Assembly: GCA_900073065.1 (NCBI GenBank)
Contig: FJOG01000007.1
Location: 115,087 to 179,086 of the forward strand
Reading direction: 5' to 3'
DNA length: 64,000 nt
Origin: Phialocephala subalpina
Taxonomy: Eukaryota > Ascomycota > Leotiomycetes > Helotiales > Mollisiaceae
The position numbers and the translations under genes were made by a program. Shown here one piece after another: positions 21,198-32,045 of this stretch; within the stretch, counting starts at the first letter, position 1; the number at the start of each line of letters is the position of its first letter. The notes under the pieces are model-generated. The model did not search any database and was not told the origin of the DNA. It saw only the letters and a list, made by a program, of their open reading frames with translations.

Positions 21198-23350
21198 GGA
21201 AACAGAATGGGAACGCCGCTGAGATCATAGGGAGCAAGAAGAGAGTGACAATAAACAGGAAAGAATATGGGGGGAGAAGAAGTTCAAAATGAGCGACGGC
21301 GCCACTGTTAGGCTTGATACGAACTTCTGTCTCAAGTCGCTCAATCAAGAAGTCCTGCAACAAATCTCTCCCTTTGCGTGTCCTTGCAGTCGTGCGTAAC
21401 ATGCACCTTCGTCACAAACAGTCCCGAGTAACAAACCCCTAAAACTTCCCACAGGACTTCTGCCAGACTCCAATTATGGTTAGATGTAGAGAGTCTTCCG
21501 GAGAGAGGAATCTGCCGATCCATCAACAAGGTCCTGCCACGGATCTTGGACACGCTACAACTCACAGAGCCAATCTTCACGTCACAGAGTTGACAGAGAA
21601 CTATCAACGAATCTGGCCGAGTCCTTGTCAGCAGCTACAATCGCAACACCACCATGTTTACCAACACTTGAAGCCTTTTCTGACAAGTCCAACATTGCTC
21701 CTCGGTATGGCTTCCTTTCTCCTGCCCAACTGGTATGTTACTAACAATATATTTTAGCATGACTATCCCACGACGTTGAACCTGCGATATTTCCCAGATA
21801 CATCGCCCTTAATGTCGAAACATCGTCCAATGCTCAAGATTCTCCGGAGAGCCCTGTTTCACCGTTGATTACACCTGTTCATACCAATGCACGACTACCA
21901 GCAGAGGGGGCTTCACACCTGGGCCACTATCTTGCTCATCTTGAAAATCAGAGGGCCGAAGGAAGAGCTCAGAATGAAGTTCTGTTGAACATCTTGCAGG
22001 ACATAGCGAGGCTCGAGCAAACACAACTCAGCCCAACATACTACTACTCCTTGACCATGTTGCATGCTTCGCATCATCAAGGTGGAGACTGGTTCGAGTC
22101 AGGCTTGGCTTATGATGGAAGACCATTTGTATATCTCTCCCCCGAATTCCAAACCCTTCTTGGCTATCGTTCCACCGAAGCTGGAATGTTTTGTGCTCTG
22201 GACGTCGAACGTCATTTGCGGGCATGCGCCATCACCGATCCAGGTAATAATATCAACGAATACCTAGAGCGCCGCCGGCATCGACTCCACTACCATCTTA
22301 CTCAATGAATCGTCGAGCTCAAAGAAAGAATTCTGAAGTGTCCGTTGGAAGACAACATCGGATTTGTTCGATCTTCAACTCCCTGTTCCTTCTGCACGGC
22401 CAAGGGCGGCTCAGAAGGTCGGAGCCCGGGAACCACTTCCCGTCGGAAGCTGGAAGAGCAATATTCCACATTGGGCTCGCCACATGCCTCTGGCCTCTGA
22501 TCTCCAGGACTGGCTTCCGCAGGCATCACCTTGTTATCACCGCGAGACCTCTTCCGTGTATCCTTCGTACTACACCAGATGCATGGATGCACACAGAACC
22601 TCCGACTCGTTTTTGCTCATCCTTGACGAGTCGCAGCCATTTCCTCCGCAGACTTGCTTCACACTCCGCCTAGGAAGTATGTCTATCGTATCCTAGAATC
22701 CGAAACAAGAGCATTTGTGGGATTGTCAAATCTGGACCATTCTTGAAGACTGCCCCGGATGGTTATGTAGCCAGCCTGACCCTCAATTTTCGACTGATCG
22801 AAATTCATCCCAATCGTTCGAGACCTTTACATTGGTGGCCGAAGGTTCGTAGAGCTCATGTAAATGCTCGAAAATGCTTCATGACAACAAGTGTCAGTAT
22901 ACTGCAGAAATGTCGTTCACGGCAACTACTTGCTCTTGAGGTTCAATCAGAGATGCATTAGAGATAGCAGAGGATATGTATTGAGGGTGCCAAGCATCTC
23001 TTTGGCTATGGACTATCGCAAGTATGTCTGGAGTGCACAACGGAATAAACAGTATGTTGTGAAGTGAAGTGAAGTGAAGTTTGAACTTTCGCGGCTGAAC
23101 CTTAATTAAGTGGGTAGAGCCTTTCGCCCCACACCAATTGTCACATGCTCGGCTGATGCGTCATTCCGACGATTGAAAGAGAACAACAACTTCACACGCT
23201 GAGCCTCCAATCGAAATACCTAGGTAGGTACCACCACCCATTGTTCCTGCTGTACAATGGTACTGACATAATCGCGCTAGCCTTCATCCGCTCAGACTAC
23301 CTTACAAACTCCATCTTTCTCTACTCCCGAAATCAAAGACACCGAGGGCG
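21198..23350. other. 2.1 kb with a possible decayed gene, nothing firm
   Basis: The plus-strand frame read from about 21760 to 22308 (including HHQGGDWFESGLAYDGRPF) is long and protein-like but has no valid start. Its upstream intron join meets a TGA, and neighbouring frames at 22305-22696 suggest frameshifts. I read it as a possible broken hypothetical gene. A GTGAA pentanucleotide repeat is at 23059-23080. No RNA gene was seen. Confidence 0.35.
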
Positions 23351-23813
23351 ATGAGCGCCGATGAAGAGCCCCATCTCTCGCAGCGCTTCGAGCAGATTGA
23401 AGACATACTTGCGAAATTGTCAGAGTTTCTTGTGACGAAAGCCAATTTTGAGAGATTGGGAAATGGCGCCGAAAGTTGCAGAGATGAAGACTTGCCCAAA
23501 GCTTGCAAGCCTCTCTTCGAGGCCTTGAGCTTAGAAAGCAAGGTATTAGTCTGTTGTTTGCTATATGAACGGCGTTGACGATCTGCAGATCAAGGATTGG
23601 AAGTATAACGTTTACAGGATCCGTGGCCAAAGTAGTGCTCAGTTGAAGACAAAGCGTGCTGCTGTGTTGATTCCCATAAAGGTGTGGGGGGCAGTTCCGG
23701 AAATCGAAGGGATATCGTTGACCCTTGGCTCGGTAATATACATCTCGAAGGATGTCAAAGTTGATGTTGCCAGAGAGTCAGTCTTGGATGTCCTTTATGT
23801 AGTAAGGAAATGA
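23351..23813 (+). CDS. small hypothetical protein (138 aa)
   Basis: Two exons, 23351-23542 and 23589-23813, are joined across a 46-nt GTATTA..TGCAG intron to 139 codons. The N-terminal half is a probable coiled coil (EQIEDILAKLSEFLVTKANF); the rest is mixed and rich in Val and Lys. No domain recognised. Its stop lies only four bases from the 3' end of the minus-strand gene that follows, so the two are tightly convergent. Confidence 0.5.
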
Positions 23814-23816
23814 TCA

Positions 23817-25547
23817 CTACTCGGTCCACCCCAACAGGTCGAAGCCATCGTACATAAATTGATCCTCGGGATCGAGGATAAAATCGAATGCCGAGTCGAA
23901 AGGAGGTGTAGAGGTGTCTTCGCCCTCCCCAAGTATAGTTGGCGCTCTAGATGGCACGTTTTGCGAGACTTTGAAAAAAGGTGCAAGCGTATTTTCCGTA
24001 CGGTCAAAATAAGTTTCATCGCATCCATATGCACGACAAATGACGGCGTTGCTAGTGATTTACGCGTCAGCAGGTCTATAGTCACAGCAGCTGATGAAGT
24101 ACCTCAAGTTTGTAACCAGCCCTCTCACAATATCGAGCACCCCTGGAGTCTTGTGCTTTTCAGTGCTGCCCCAATCATAGACCTTCTTGGACAATTCGAA
24201 GACGAACTCGCCAGCAGCTGCCGGCATGTTTGGACGGAATAAGTCCCGTAGCTGCCTTTCACTCTTCGATTCCGCTGTCAAAAAGTTAGCAATTGTGTCA
24301 ACAGAGGATTCAGATGATTTACTCAAGAGAAAGTACAACGGCAACTCCCGACCTTCAAACATGGGCAGCCTGGCCATGATCCAGCACCAGAACGACGCCA
24401 GGATTCGAAGTTCTCGCTGGTAGGCATCACTGCCAAATGTTCGATCCGGCTTGACGGGATGCTCAGAAAGTTGCTCAGAAAGATGCATTAAAGCGAAACC
24501 AATCAGTCGTTGAAGTGCGATCGCGCGTCTGTGCGAGGCGTATTGTTGATCAAGTTGCGCAGTCCGCAACAAGAGTTCCGTTGCAATATGCACAACACCT
24601 TCGGTACAATCAGATTGAGCTGACTGCCGTGACTGAAGGGCTATCAGAAGGATTTCGTGTATGTCTGCGGGCTCAAGACTCAGGGCCTTCATGCAGGCCT
24701 CCCATTTACTCGCCGGCGGGACTCCCTCCACAATGGCCTTTAGCCTTTTGTTCATATCGTCCAACTTGGGCGTACTCAATATCGCATTCTCGAAATACTG
24801 TTGTTTGAGAAGGTATGGATTCCAGTACAGAGGTAGGTTGTGCGAATGTTTTTGGGGTGTAAGGTGATAATGAAGCTGACCTGCCTCTCGCGCCCGCTCG
24901 TATGACAAGACAACTTTTTGAAATAGATCTTGAGCCGGTTTCCATTCCATGGTCACGAACGTGCCATCAAGCGAGATTTTTCTTCTTTTCGTTTGGGGTA
25001 AAGACCTCGAAGGCCGGCTGCGAGTGTGCTTGCAAGCTTCCAAGACTTTATCTTCAGCATTCCCGAGTGATGGAAGATAGCCTAGAGAAAGTCAGCTCAC
25101 TGCACTGTACCACAATCTCATGGAACCGTACTCTGATGCGAGGAATTCATATCTGTAGCCAGCTTTCTCTTTGAAGAAAGCGTCGTAGACGTGCTGGACA
25201 ACTTTGACTATCGACTCTTCGTTCGGCAGCGCCTCCCCACGTACTCCGCATTTGATGTCGTACTCATGAAACGTGATATTGTAAGTCCGGCGCGGGAGGA
25301 AAGTCAGGTGAAGATCGCAAGTGACTGCCTCAATCTGTGTTGTGAAATGAACTATAGTATTCTCTTCGTCATCTAGAGTGCACTCTTCACGACGGTCTGA
25401 AGACGGAACTGTGCTCAACGAACAGTAGCCAAGGCTGATTTTGCGAGGGGCAATGTTGCATTCTGTTTCAGGATTGGCTTTCTGAAGTCCACAGGTTACG
25501 ATGAAAATTGGTGGCAAAGGAGATGGTTGTCCCAAAGCGGAGAACAA
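23817..25547 (-). CDS. hypothetical nuclear-type protein, 5' end unresolved
   Basis: Proposed exons are 25547-25101 (open, no ATG), 25028-24103 and 24051-23817. Joined, they make 536 codons including the stop. The second exon carries a basic TKRRK cluster and a long helical region (ELRILASFWCWIMARLPMF). The last exon, added through a GTACTT..CTAG intron, ends in an acidic aromatic tail (DQFMYDGFDLLGWTE), as seen in many fungal transcription factors; no Zn2Cys6 cluster is visible. The open 5' frame runs into a 31-bp hairpin at 25529-25601 without a start codon, so a first exon may be missing or displaced. Function unassigned. Confidence 0.5.
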
Positions 25548-25601
25548 ACCAAAGTGGAGCTTAATTTGTTCTCCACTATGGTTTGTTCTCCGTTTTGGGA
25601 C
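25529..25601. repeat. 31-bp inverted repeat (hairpin) with 11-nt loop
   Basis: Left arm 25529-25559 and right arm 25571-25601 are reverse complements with only two mismatches; each begins or ends with GTCCCAAA and contains GGAGAACAAACC. The loop is CTTAATTTGTT. It sits at the 5' edge of the minus-strand gene ending at 23817. It could be a miniature inverted-repeat element or a solo terminal-repeat relic; target-site duplications were not obvious. Confidence 0.8.
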
Positions 25602-26033
25602 TAGTCGGGTCTGCGGGGTCGCACCGACGCAGCCGAGTTACGAGAATGCATATCCAATAGGGGATCTCCCGACGGCATGGGGAGTTGCTTTTCCCTCCTC
25701 TCAACACCAAAAGTGTCTTGTCCCAGACTAGGGTCAAAATGGGCCAACTTGGGCCAACTCGGGCTATTTTAAAGGCGGCGAGTTCCTTGGAAACGAAGTG
25801 AGATCGTCCGAGATAAGGAAATTGCGTGGGGAAGTTTTCAGCATGAATGTCATTATGGAGAAAGATGGGGCCCATTTTCATATAAAAAGGAAGCTCTATG
25901 AACGAGACTAATTCTCCTGCAAGTGCCCTCCTCTCTCTGCCTCTAGCCTTGCACAAACGAGGCAATGAGATTTGGCCCCCGCCCCCCCGCCCTCCCCACC
26001 GCAACTTTCAAGTCTGTGTTCCCTGCCTCAACC

Positions 26034-27004
26034 ATGGACGGACGAGCTGTCGTTGCTTTGAGTAGTACAATACTCCTCATTGCACCAATCCAATACTACA
26101 TTCGACATAAGCAGAGGATGTGGTTTGAGCTGCTCATCGTATTGGCTTTTCTCCTGTTCTCAGTCTGCTTGTTGGTGGTATCGTGTCTCCAGCAATTTGC
26201 CAGTAAGAGTAACTTGCTCACATATTTCTTGTAAGCTAACGAATGAGACCATGGCAGATTCTTCCAGCCATACTTGTTCTGCCTGCTCTTGGTATCAGAT
26301 CTCGCCACACTGTGTGATGTATGTTTCCTCTTCAACTGAAAAATACCGTACAAGAGCTGAATCCGAGATAGGCTGCGAGACTTGAGCCCGTTCTAGATTA
26401 CATTCACTTTTCCCCATATGATATTCTTCGCAAGGTGTTAGTGGCTGCATCAGTCGGTTTACTTCTGAATGTTTTGGTCGTATTTGTCCTGGGTGTTCCT
26501 TCTTGTTTGTAAGTGTTGATCCTTATCAATCAAACTCTTGATTGATATTTCTGCAGCACCACCTCGCCGACAAGTTTTTACCGAATACTTGCTATACTTT
26601 CCTTTGGTCTCACATCTGCTCTGTACATCATCCTCACCGTAATGGCAATATGCACCTGGTTGAAAACTCGGTATACAGAAGGTTGGAGGTTGAAGGGCTA
26701 CCTTATCGGCACCGCATTGGCTTGCGCGGTGCAGGTTGTGTCTATCACCATCATCGTCTTTAAATATGGATTGGATGGACTTGCTGCTGAGATACCGAGA
26801 TGGGTAAGATGCCTTCTCCTTTCACACTCGGTGAATTCCTATATTGACTACATACAGATTATTCTCTCCTTCCGCATTGCACTTCCAATTTGGCTCGGCC
26901 TGCTGAAGGCAACACGTAAAAAGGACGACTTCCAGATCCCTGGATTTGCAGAGTTCCCGAGGTCTGAGGCAGGAGACGGAGTTGTCCTCAACTGTGGTGT
27001 CTAG
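26034..27004 (+). CDS. 7-transmembrane fungal protein, copy A
   Basis: Five exons can be traced: 26034-26202, 26258-26318, 26372-26508, 26557-26803 and 26858-27004. They encode about seven hydrophobic helices (for example WFELLIVLAFLLFSVCLLVV, PYLFCLLLVSDLATL, VLVAASVGLLLNVLVVFVLG, LIGTALACAVQVVSITIIVF). All junctions keep frame except exon 1 to exon 2, where the obvious GTAAGA..GGCAG intron leaves the frame one base short. This means either a different donor or a small frameshift. An upstream in-frame ATG at 25965 also exists. The layout and intron positions resemble the gene at 28680, so the two form a tandem family. Receptor-like topology; no ligand or family name can be given. Confidence 0.6.
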
Positions 27005-27405
27005 ATGAATAGAATGGAAGTTTAGATAGCAAGCACCATCTTCGTTCGATCTGCCCTTGTGATCGCCCGCAAATTGCCCATGTGATTCAATAGATGGCTT
27101 CGAATTCGACAGCGTATCCATCTGAAAGAAAAATGCGACGTCGATGTTCCTCTCTTCTGCACAAGCCACATTGGGATCAATCCATAGGGGAAGCGAGTTC
27201 TACTAACCAAAAGGGGATAAAAAGTTGAGAGTCGACGTTTTTGATGGATGTCCATTCGGTTAGGTGAAACCCCATGGTCAGCCATTGAACACCTGCCGGC
27301 ACTGATTTTATGTCTGCACTGTCAGTCGTGCAGCTATGGGGAATAAGAGAAGTCTAAAATACAGCTCTTCCCCGCTGCGAGAGTTCACTTCATCTTGAGC
27401 ACGCA

Positions 27406-28043
27406 ATGGACTCTTCAACCTCAGCTGCGCCGGAGCAGCAATTCAGCTCGTTAACGGATCAGCTTCGGCCAAGGCAGGATATCATCACCGTCTGTTCAAA
27501 AACTACCAGAGGAATCAGGATTGAGCCAGGCTTCTCCTTTTCATTTCATTGTGCCGAAGTCACTCCCAACTCTCACACCTTAACCTTCAGACCCATCGAT
27601 GTTATTGCTGGTCGAGGAGAGAAAGGAAAACTCCATCCTTCTGCGTGGATGCCCATCATTGCTGAGGGACGTATGAGACTGGGCGAGAAGGCAATCTTCA
27701 AAACAAGAGCTATTGACGGGAACTCGTATGAGACCATACTCGTCTTGTATTATCACTTCCACTGCATAAAGAAATCCAGCTGATATATTCTAGCTTTATT
27801 AGAATCGTGGCGGTCAGTCGCGAAGAAGGTCTAACCTCCTCCTGGAGTGAATATCCCTTGAAAGCCGAAGAGTTCAAGACGCCCAATATCGGGTGGCGCG
27901 ATATGACGGAGCAGAAGAAGTGGTGGGAAGCCTTCAACTGTCATGATGCTTCGCAAGCGGTCGCTTCGGTCGGCTCTCGTATGCATTGGCAGATTGACCC
28001 CAAGAACCATCATGTAAGAGCTGGCTGGTTTTCGCCGTCGTGA
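27406..28043 (+). CDS. hypothetical protein between the two 7-TM genes (186 aa)
   Basis: Exons 27406-27725 and 27803-28043 are joined by a 77-nt GTATGA..TTAG intron with a good GCTGAT branch site, giving 187 codons. The N-terminal part is beta-rich (GIRIEPGFSFSFHCAEVTP); the C-terminal part contains WRDMTEQKKWWEAFNCHD. There is no signal peptide or membrane segment, and no family is recognised. It lies between the paralogous membrane genes, so co-inheritance is possible, but function is unknown. Confidence 0.5.
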
Positions 28044-28216
28044 GTGGACACGCGGTGATTGGTCAAGGATGCAATGAGACCGGAGGCTGGCCGCTTACCT
28101 CAACTTAAAGAAAGCAATCTGCAACGCCTGTAATCCCTTGCCAAGCCATGCCTGTTCTAATCTTGGTTCGCATACGCCACGTTCCAGTCTCTCGGCCCAT
28201 AGTGAGCGGAGTTAGT

Positions 28217-28280
28217 CCAAGTGGCCCATGTTGGCCCATGTTGGCCCATGTTGGCCCGAGTTGGCCCGAGTTGGCCCAGG
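28217..28280 (+). repeat. 10-bp tandem repeat (GTTGGCCCAT/GTTGGCCCGA)
   Basis: About six tandem units of GTTGGCCC(AT/GA). The same decamer in the opposite orientation occurs at 25732-25770 (GGGCCAACTT, GGGCCAACTC), and a diverged form at 31298-31345 (GGGACAACTT, GGGCAAACTC). It is a dispersed minisatellite family specific to this neighbourhood. Confidence 0.8.
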
Positions 28281-28679
28281 AGAAGATTGGGTTTTGGCAG
28301 GTGGGTGGCTTACAACTAGGCCTGACATAGTGGCCTGGTTAAGATCAACCTATTAGAAGCATAATCGAAAGAGGATCGCCGATAAGGGCACAGCTGTTGG
28401 TGCAGAACCGTTTCTGTTCCAGATACATCCCAACCAGGGATCGGCGACTCTCCTGCAGGAGGTGGAACAAGCTCCAGGTCGTGGAAGGATACAGTGTTGC
28501 ATCAATGCATGCAGTGTAATCTGATCACAAATTATCAAGATGAGACGTTAGGGGAGTCGCCAACACTCGTTGCGTGATGGCGAAAGGCGGCTTCCTGCTA
28601 CGGACATCAGCCTTTGCCATATATTCCACCGGAGTGTCTTCCTCGTCTTGTACCTCTGTTGAAATCCCCTCACATCATC

Positions 28680-29632
28680 ATGGACACTCAGCACCCAGCG
28701 CAATTCCTTGTCGTCCTTTTGGGACTGGTTGACTTCCTTTCTGCCGTCCTCGATATACATGAGTCTTATACCCTCCAGCTTCGCGATCAGAGACTTTGGG
28801 GCCGTAAAAGTCGATCTTTTGAGGGCATACTTGTAACACACGTCACTGCCTGCTTATTTGCAACTCTGGCTTTCTTCGCGTTGATGGTTCTCTTCGTTCT
28901 GGCCAGTCTCTCTGGTATGGCAAACAAAGCAGTCGCACTCCGCTTTCCAAAGTACTGACTGTCGCAGGTGACTCTTTGAATCTGCTCCTTACATTGGCCG
29001 TCGACGTCTCCCTCCTCTCCCGCGAAGTGCTCAAAGAGGGCTACAGTTGCTGGCTTGCCTTTGCCACAGCAGTCTATCAGTTCACCGGATTCACTCTTTC
29101 TGTTTTTAGGTGGGTACCCTTCTCCCTGAGAATGCATCCCGCATTGACCATGAACAGCTATGGTACTCGATATACAACATTGCTCCGTATCGGCTTTACT
29201 ACAATGAGAACAGGCTCTTTCATGGGCTGGGTGACGCTGGCGATTCAGTCATATCCACATACAACCCAAACAGTCCCTGCCGCTCTTGTATCGTTTGCTG
29301 GATTTTCCATGGTCTGCTTTGCCTTCTGGAACATCTTCCATATATCAAATTGCGATCTCGTGTCATTGAGTCAAGTAGAACTCTACCCTTAAAAACCTCG
29401 CGCGAAGGCTGACATTGTCCAGGTGAACATTTGGGTATTCTTGTCTTGTTCGGTTTCGACGAAGGTTCTCTTCATCATGAAGTCGGCTGCTCCAACCGCA
29501 CGATCGAGATTCGCAGGCTTACGTCTTCCGTGCGCAGCACCAGATCAGGTTCTGAAAGAGGGCAACTGCAGGTGGCTATATGATCAGGGCAAAGGCATTG
29601 GCCGACAAGGCTCGAGAACCTTGTCTGCTTGA
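28680..29632 (+). CDS. 7-transmembrane fungal protein, copy B (262 aa)
   Basis: Exons 28680-28914, 28968-29109, 29158-29359 and 29423-29632 sum to 263 codons. Seven hydrophobic segments can be placed, including FLVVLLGLVDFLSAVL, HVTACLFATLAFFALMVL, SFAGFSMVCFAFWNIFHI and VNIWVFLSCSVSTKVLFIM. The 48-nt intron at 29110-29157 is in frame, so it may be retained to give 16 more residues. The intron after NCDL (63 nt, branch GGCTGAC) adds the last helix. Topology and intron layout parallel copy A upstream; residue identity is low. It is a probable plasma-membrane protein of unknown ligand. Confidence 0.65.
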
Positions 29633-30271
29633 TATGGAGGCGCTGGCAGTGGATGAAGCGGTGAAAGGAGCTAGCGTAGGTAACCTTTATATATGATAGG
29701 CAATAGATGCATTTACTCATAGCTCTCAATGTTTCCAAATATTCATGATCAAGGTCACATGCTTGCGGCTTAAAACTCGGCTCAAGAAATTCTCGCCAGC
29801 GAAGCTATTTATCACTGCCAACACATTGCTTTGCGCCTACGCTGCTCCCTCTCGCAGTAGCGACAATACACGAGATAAATTCACCTGGCATTGATAAAAC
29901 GAATCTATATCCTCTTACGCCCTATCCAAAGTAATCTGCTGCACCTGTCGCATACGATCAATCCTGCCCTCCTGGTTACGACAGCCTTCAACACGACCTG
30001 CGAAACCCTTTGAAACGCTCACTGTCTAAATGGCTGAGGTGTGAGATATTACGCCCATTCAATACTTGTCTGATGAAATAATAGGGAGATAATGCCCTGC
30101 GTGGGGTACCCGAAGACATCATCTCGAAGATTTTTCCTCCCGAGGGTTACCCTCGAACCCTCTCCATGTCCGCCATTCAATACCTTCACATAACTGGACC
30201 CGACAAAATTCCGGAGGTGTTCGATGCTACAAATTTCGAGCGCACTGTACCGGCAGGACACAGCTGTCGTA
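29633..30271. other. intergenic, no supported gene
   Basis: The minus-strand frame reaching 30049 overlaps the 3' end of the next minus-strand gene in another frame and has no domain. No tandem repeats, RNA genes or regulatory motifs stand out. Confidence 0.4.
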
Positions 30272-30891
30272 TCATTGGTGGTAAAGGTGTGAAGTTCGTG
30301 CCGAAGTTGGAGTTGGGTACCAGGGCGTGAGGTTGAAAAACTCTCGGATTTTATGAGCATCCTCATGGTCGAGGTAGAAAAGGATACTGCTCGGCTTCTT
30401 CGAAGAATCGGTTCGCAAGAAGACAGTACCACATTCTGACTGGATCTGATTCGTCTGCAATTCCTCGTTCCATGGCTTGCTACGCTCGACTCCCATGCGA
30501 ATCATGTCTATCATCCGATCCCGCAAACAATTGGAAAACTGATATTCTTCTTTCGCTATATCAACATCGGTCAGCAAGCCGAAATCATACCAAAAGGTAA
30601 CATGCCATACTTACACGATGGGATTGGATCTGCCAGCAGCGTAGGAGACTCCAAGATGTCGCTGACTCTCGTTCGCTCAGCTTTTCCACCTAGTGGTGAA
30701 GACTCCTTTGGGCTAGGTCCTCCCTCCGCCGGGTCTCTTGGTACTTCGCTGCTGGTGGAGAAAAGACATCTTATCAGATGCTCAAACGTTTCTTCCGATT
30801 CGTACCCGTCCTCAGCCGCCCATCTCTTGAAAAGTGCTTCCGTACCCTTATCGAACATGATTTGAATCTTGCGAGCTTCTGCACATTTCAT
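30272..30891 (-). CDS. hypothetical protein (186 aa)
   Basis: Exons 30891-30615 and 30555-30272 are joined across a 59-nt GTAAGT..ATAG intron to 187 codons. The start at 30891 was chosen because it is the first ATG before the helical block FDKGTEALFKRWAAEDGYES; the frame is open further upstream, so an earlier start is possible. The middle is Ser/Pro-rich and the second exon charged (RMGVERSKPWNEEL). No domain, signal peptide or membrane helix was recognised. Confidence 0.5.
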
Positions 30892-31383
30892 GGTTTTATT
30901 TCGCTCTTTGTATTCTCGCGCTGACCGAGGCGAGAAAGATATGAGAAAAACGACGAAGAATGCCGCAGAAACGTCTAAAGCATTTAGATACGCAATTCTT
31001 GAGCTTTTTTGGCGACCTTGGAGACTATTGGTAGTCTGGTTTTGACCTCGGAGTTGCGCAGACGTTTCTGTGGACGAGAATGTTATCGCAAATCGCTGCT
31101 TCAGCGCTCTATGGTCCTTCATAGGAATTTTGCGCGTCTCTGCCAGAGATCTCGCAACCTCCAAAAAGCCTCTAGCTGCTCGCGCCATCTTGGTCGGATA
31201 GCTTGAATGCGAGGAAATGTGCTATGACCTGGGCGAATCCCTGGAAGGTTGAAGGTTGACTTCGAGTTCGGAGTGCTGCCTGAGCAGCAATAGAACCTGG
31301 GACAACTTGGGACAACTTGGGCAAACTCGGGCCAAGTGGGACAACGAGTGCACAAGTATGTTTTGGCGAACAGGGCCCATGGG

Positions 31384-31730
31384 TCACGAGCGTCGACTCG
31401 GGCCCCAGTGCTCCACGGCCCGCGTTCGAAATTCCTCCTCGGCGCGATCTGTCACTGCTGGGTTCAACCAGTTTTTGTCATCAAGGCCATCGTAGATGAT
31501 ATCGAATATTTCACGTCGCTTTTTCTGCCACCAAATCGTGTTAGCCAGTGAAATGAACGAAGGTAAGAGGTGGATACAAGAAAATATTTCCAATAGTCAT
31601 CTCGATTCCACTGCTCCTGAGACGAGATTCTAAACAGCTCCTCACGAAACTTCTGCGCTTGGGTGTTTGGGGTGATGCATAGTCTATCAGCCATATCGGG
31701 TAGGCGGATGGTGACCGGCTGGCTCGCCAT
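31384..31730 (-). CDS. small hypothetical protein (97 aa)
   Basis: Two exons, 31730-31578 and 31524-31384, are joined by a 53-nt GTATCC..GGCAG intron that contains GGCTAACACG, a good branch site; total 98 codons. The product is helical and charged (FREELFRISSQEQWNRDDYW, then KKRREIFDIIYDGL). No domain is known. The diverged decamer repeat (31298-31345) lies just beyond its stop codon. Confidence 0.45.
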
Positions 31731-32045
31731 GAGGCTTCCTTGTCGCGGTTCTGAGCGCGGCTCGATGACAGCGATCCTGTCGCTAGCGTCTTGGCAGCGA
31801 TGTGTCGACTCTGTCGCTAGCGTCCCTTTGATTCAGCCCCGCATTTACCGCCATGCCGCCGCTGTAACACGACCAATGTACGACCGGCACAAAAGAACCA
31901 CGTCCGAGCCAATAAAAGCCATGGGGAGATGATGAGTTCTGTTGCAGCCGAGGATGTATATTTATTTATTTCTCTCTCCCGGTGAAAATGAGCCAACGAA
32001 CTGCCTTGAAGTTCGCGTCTACAGCATTCTGAGATTGCGTTGACG

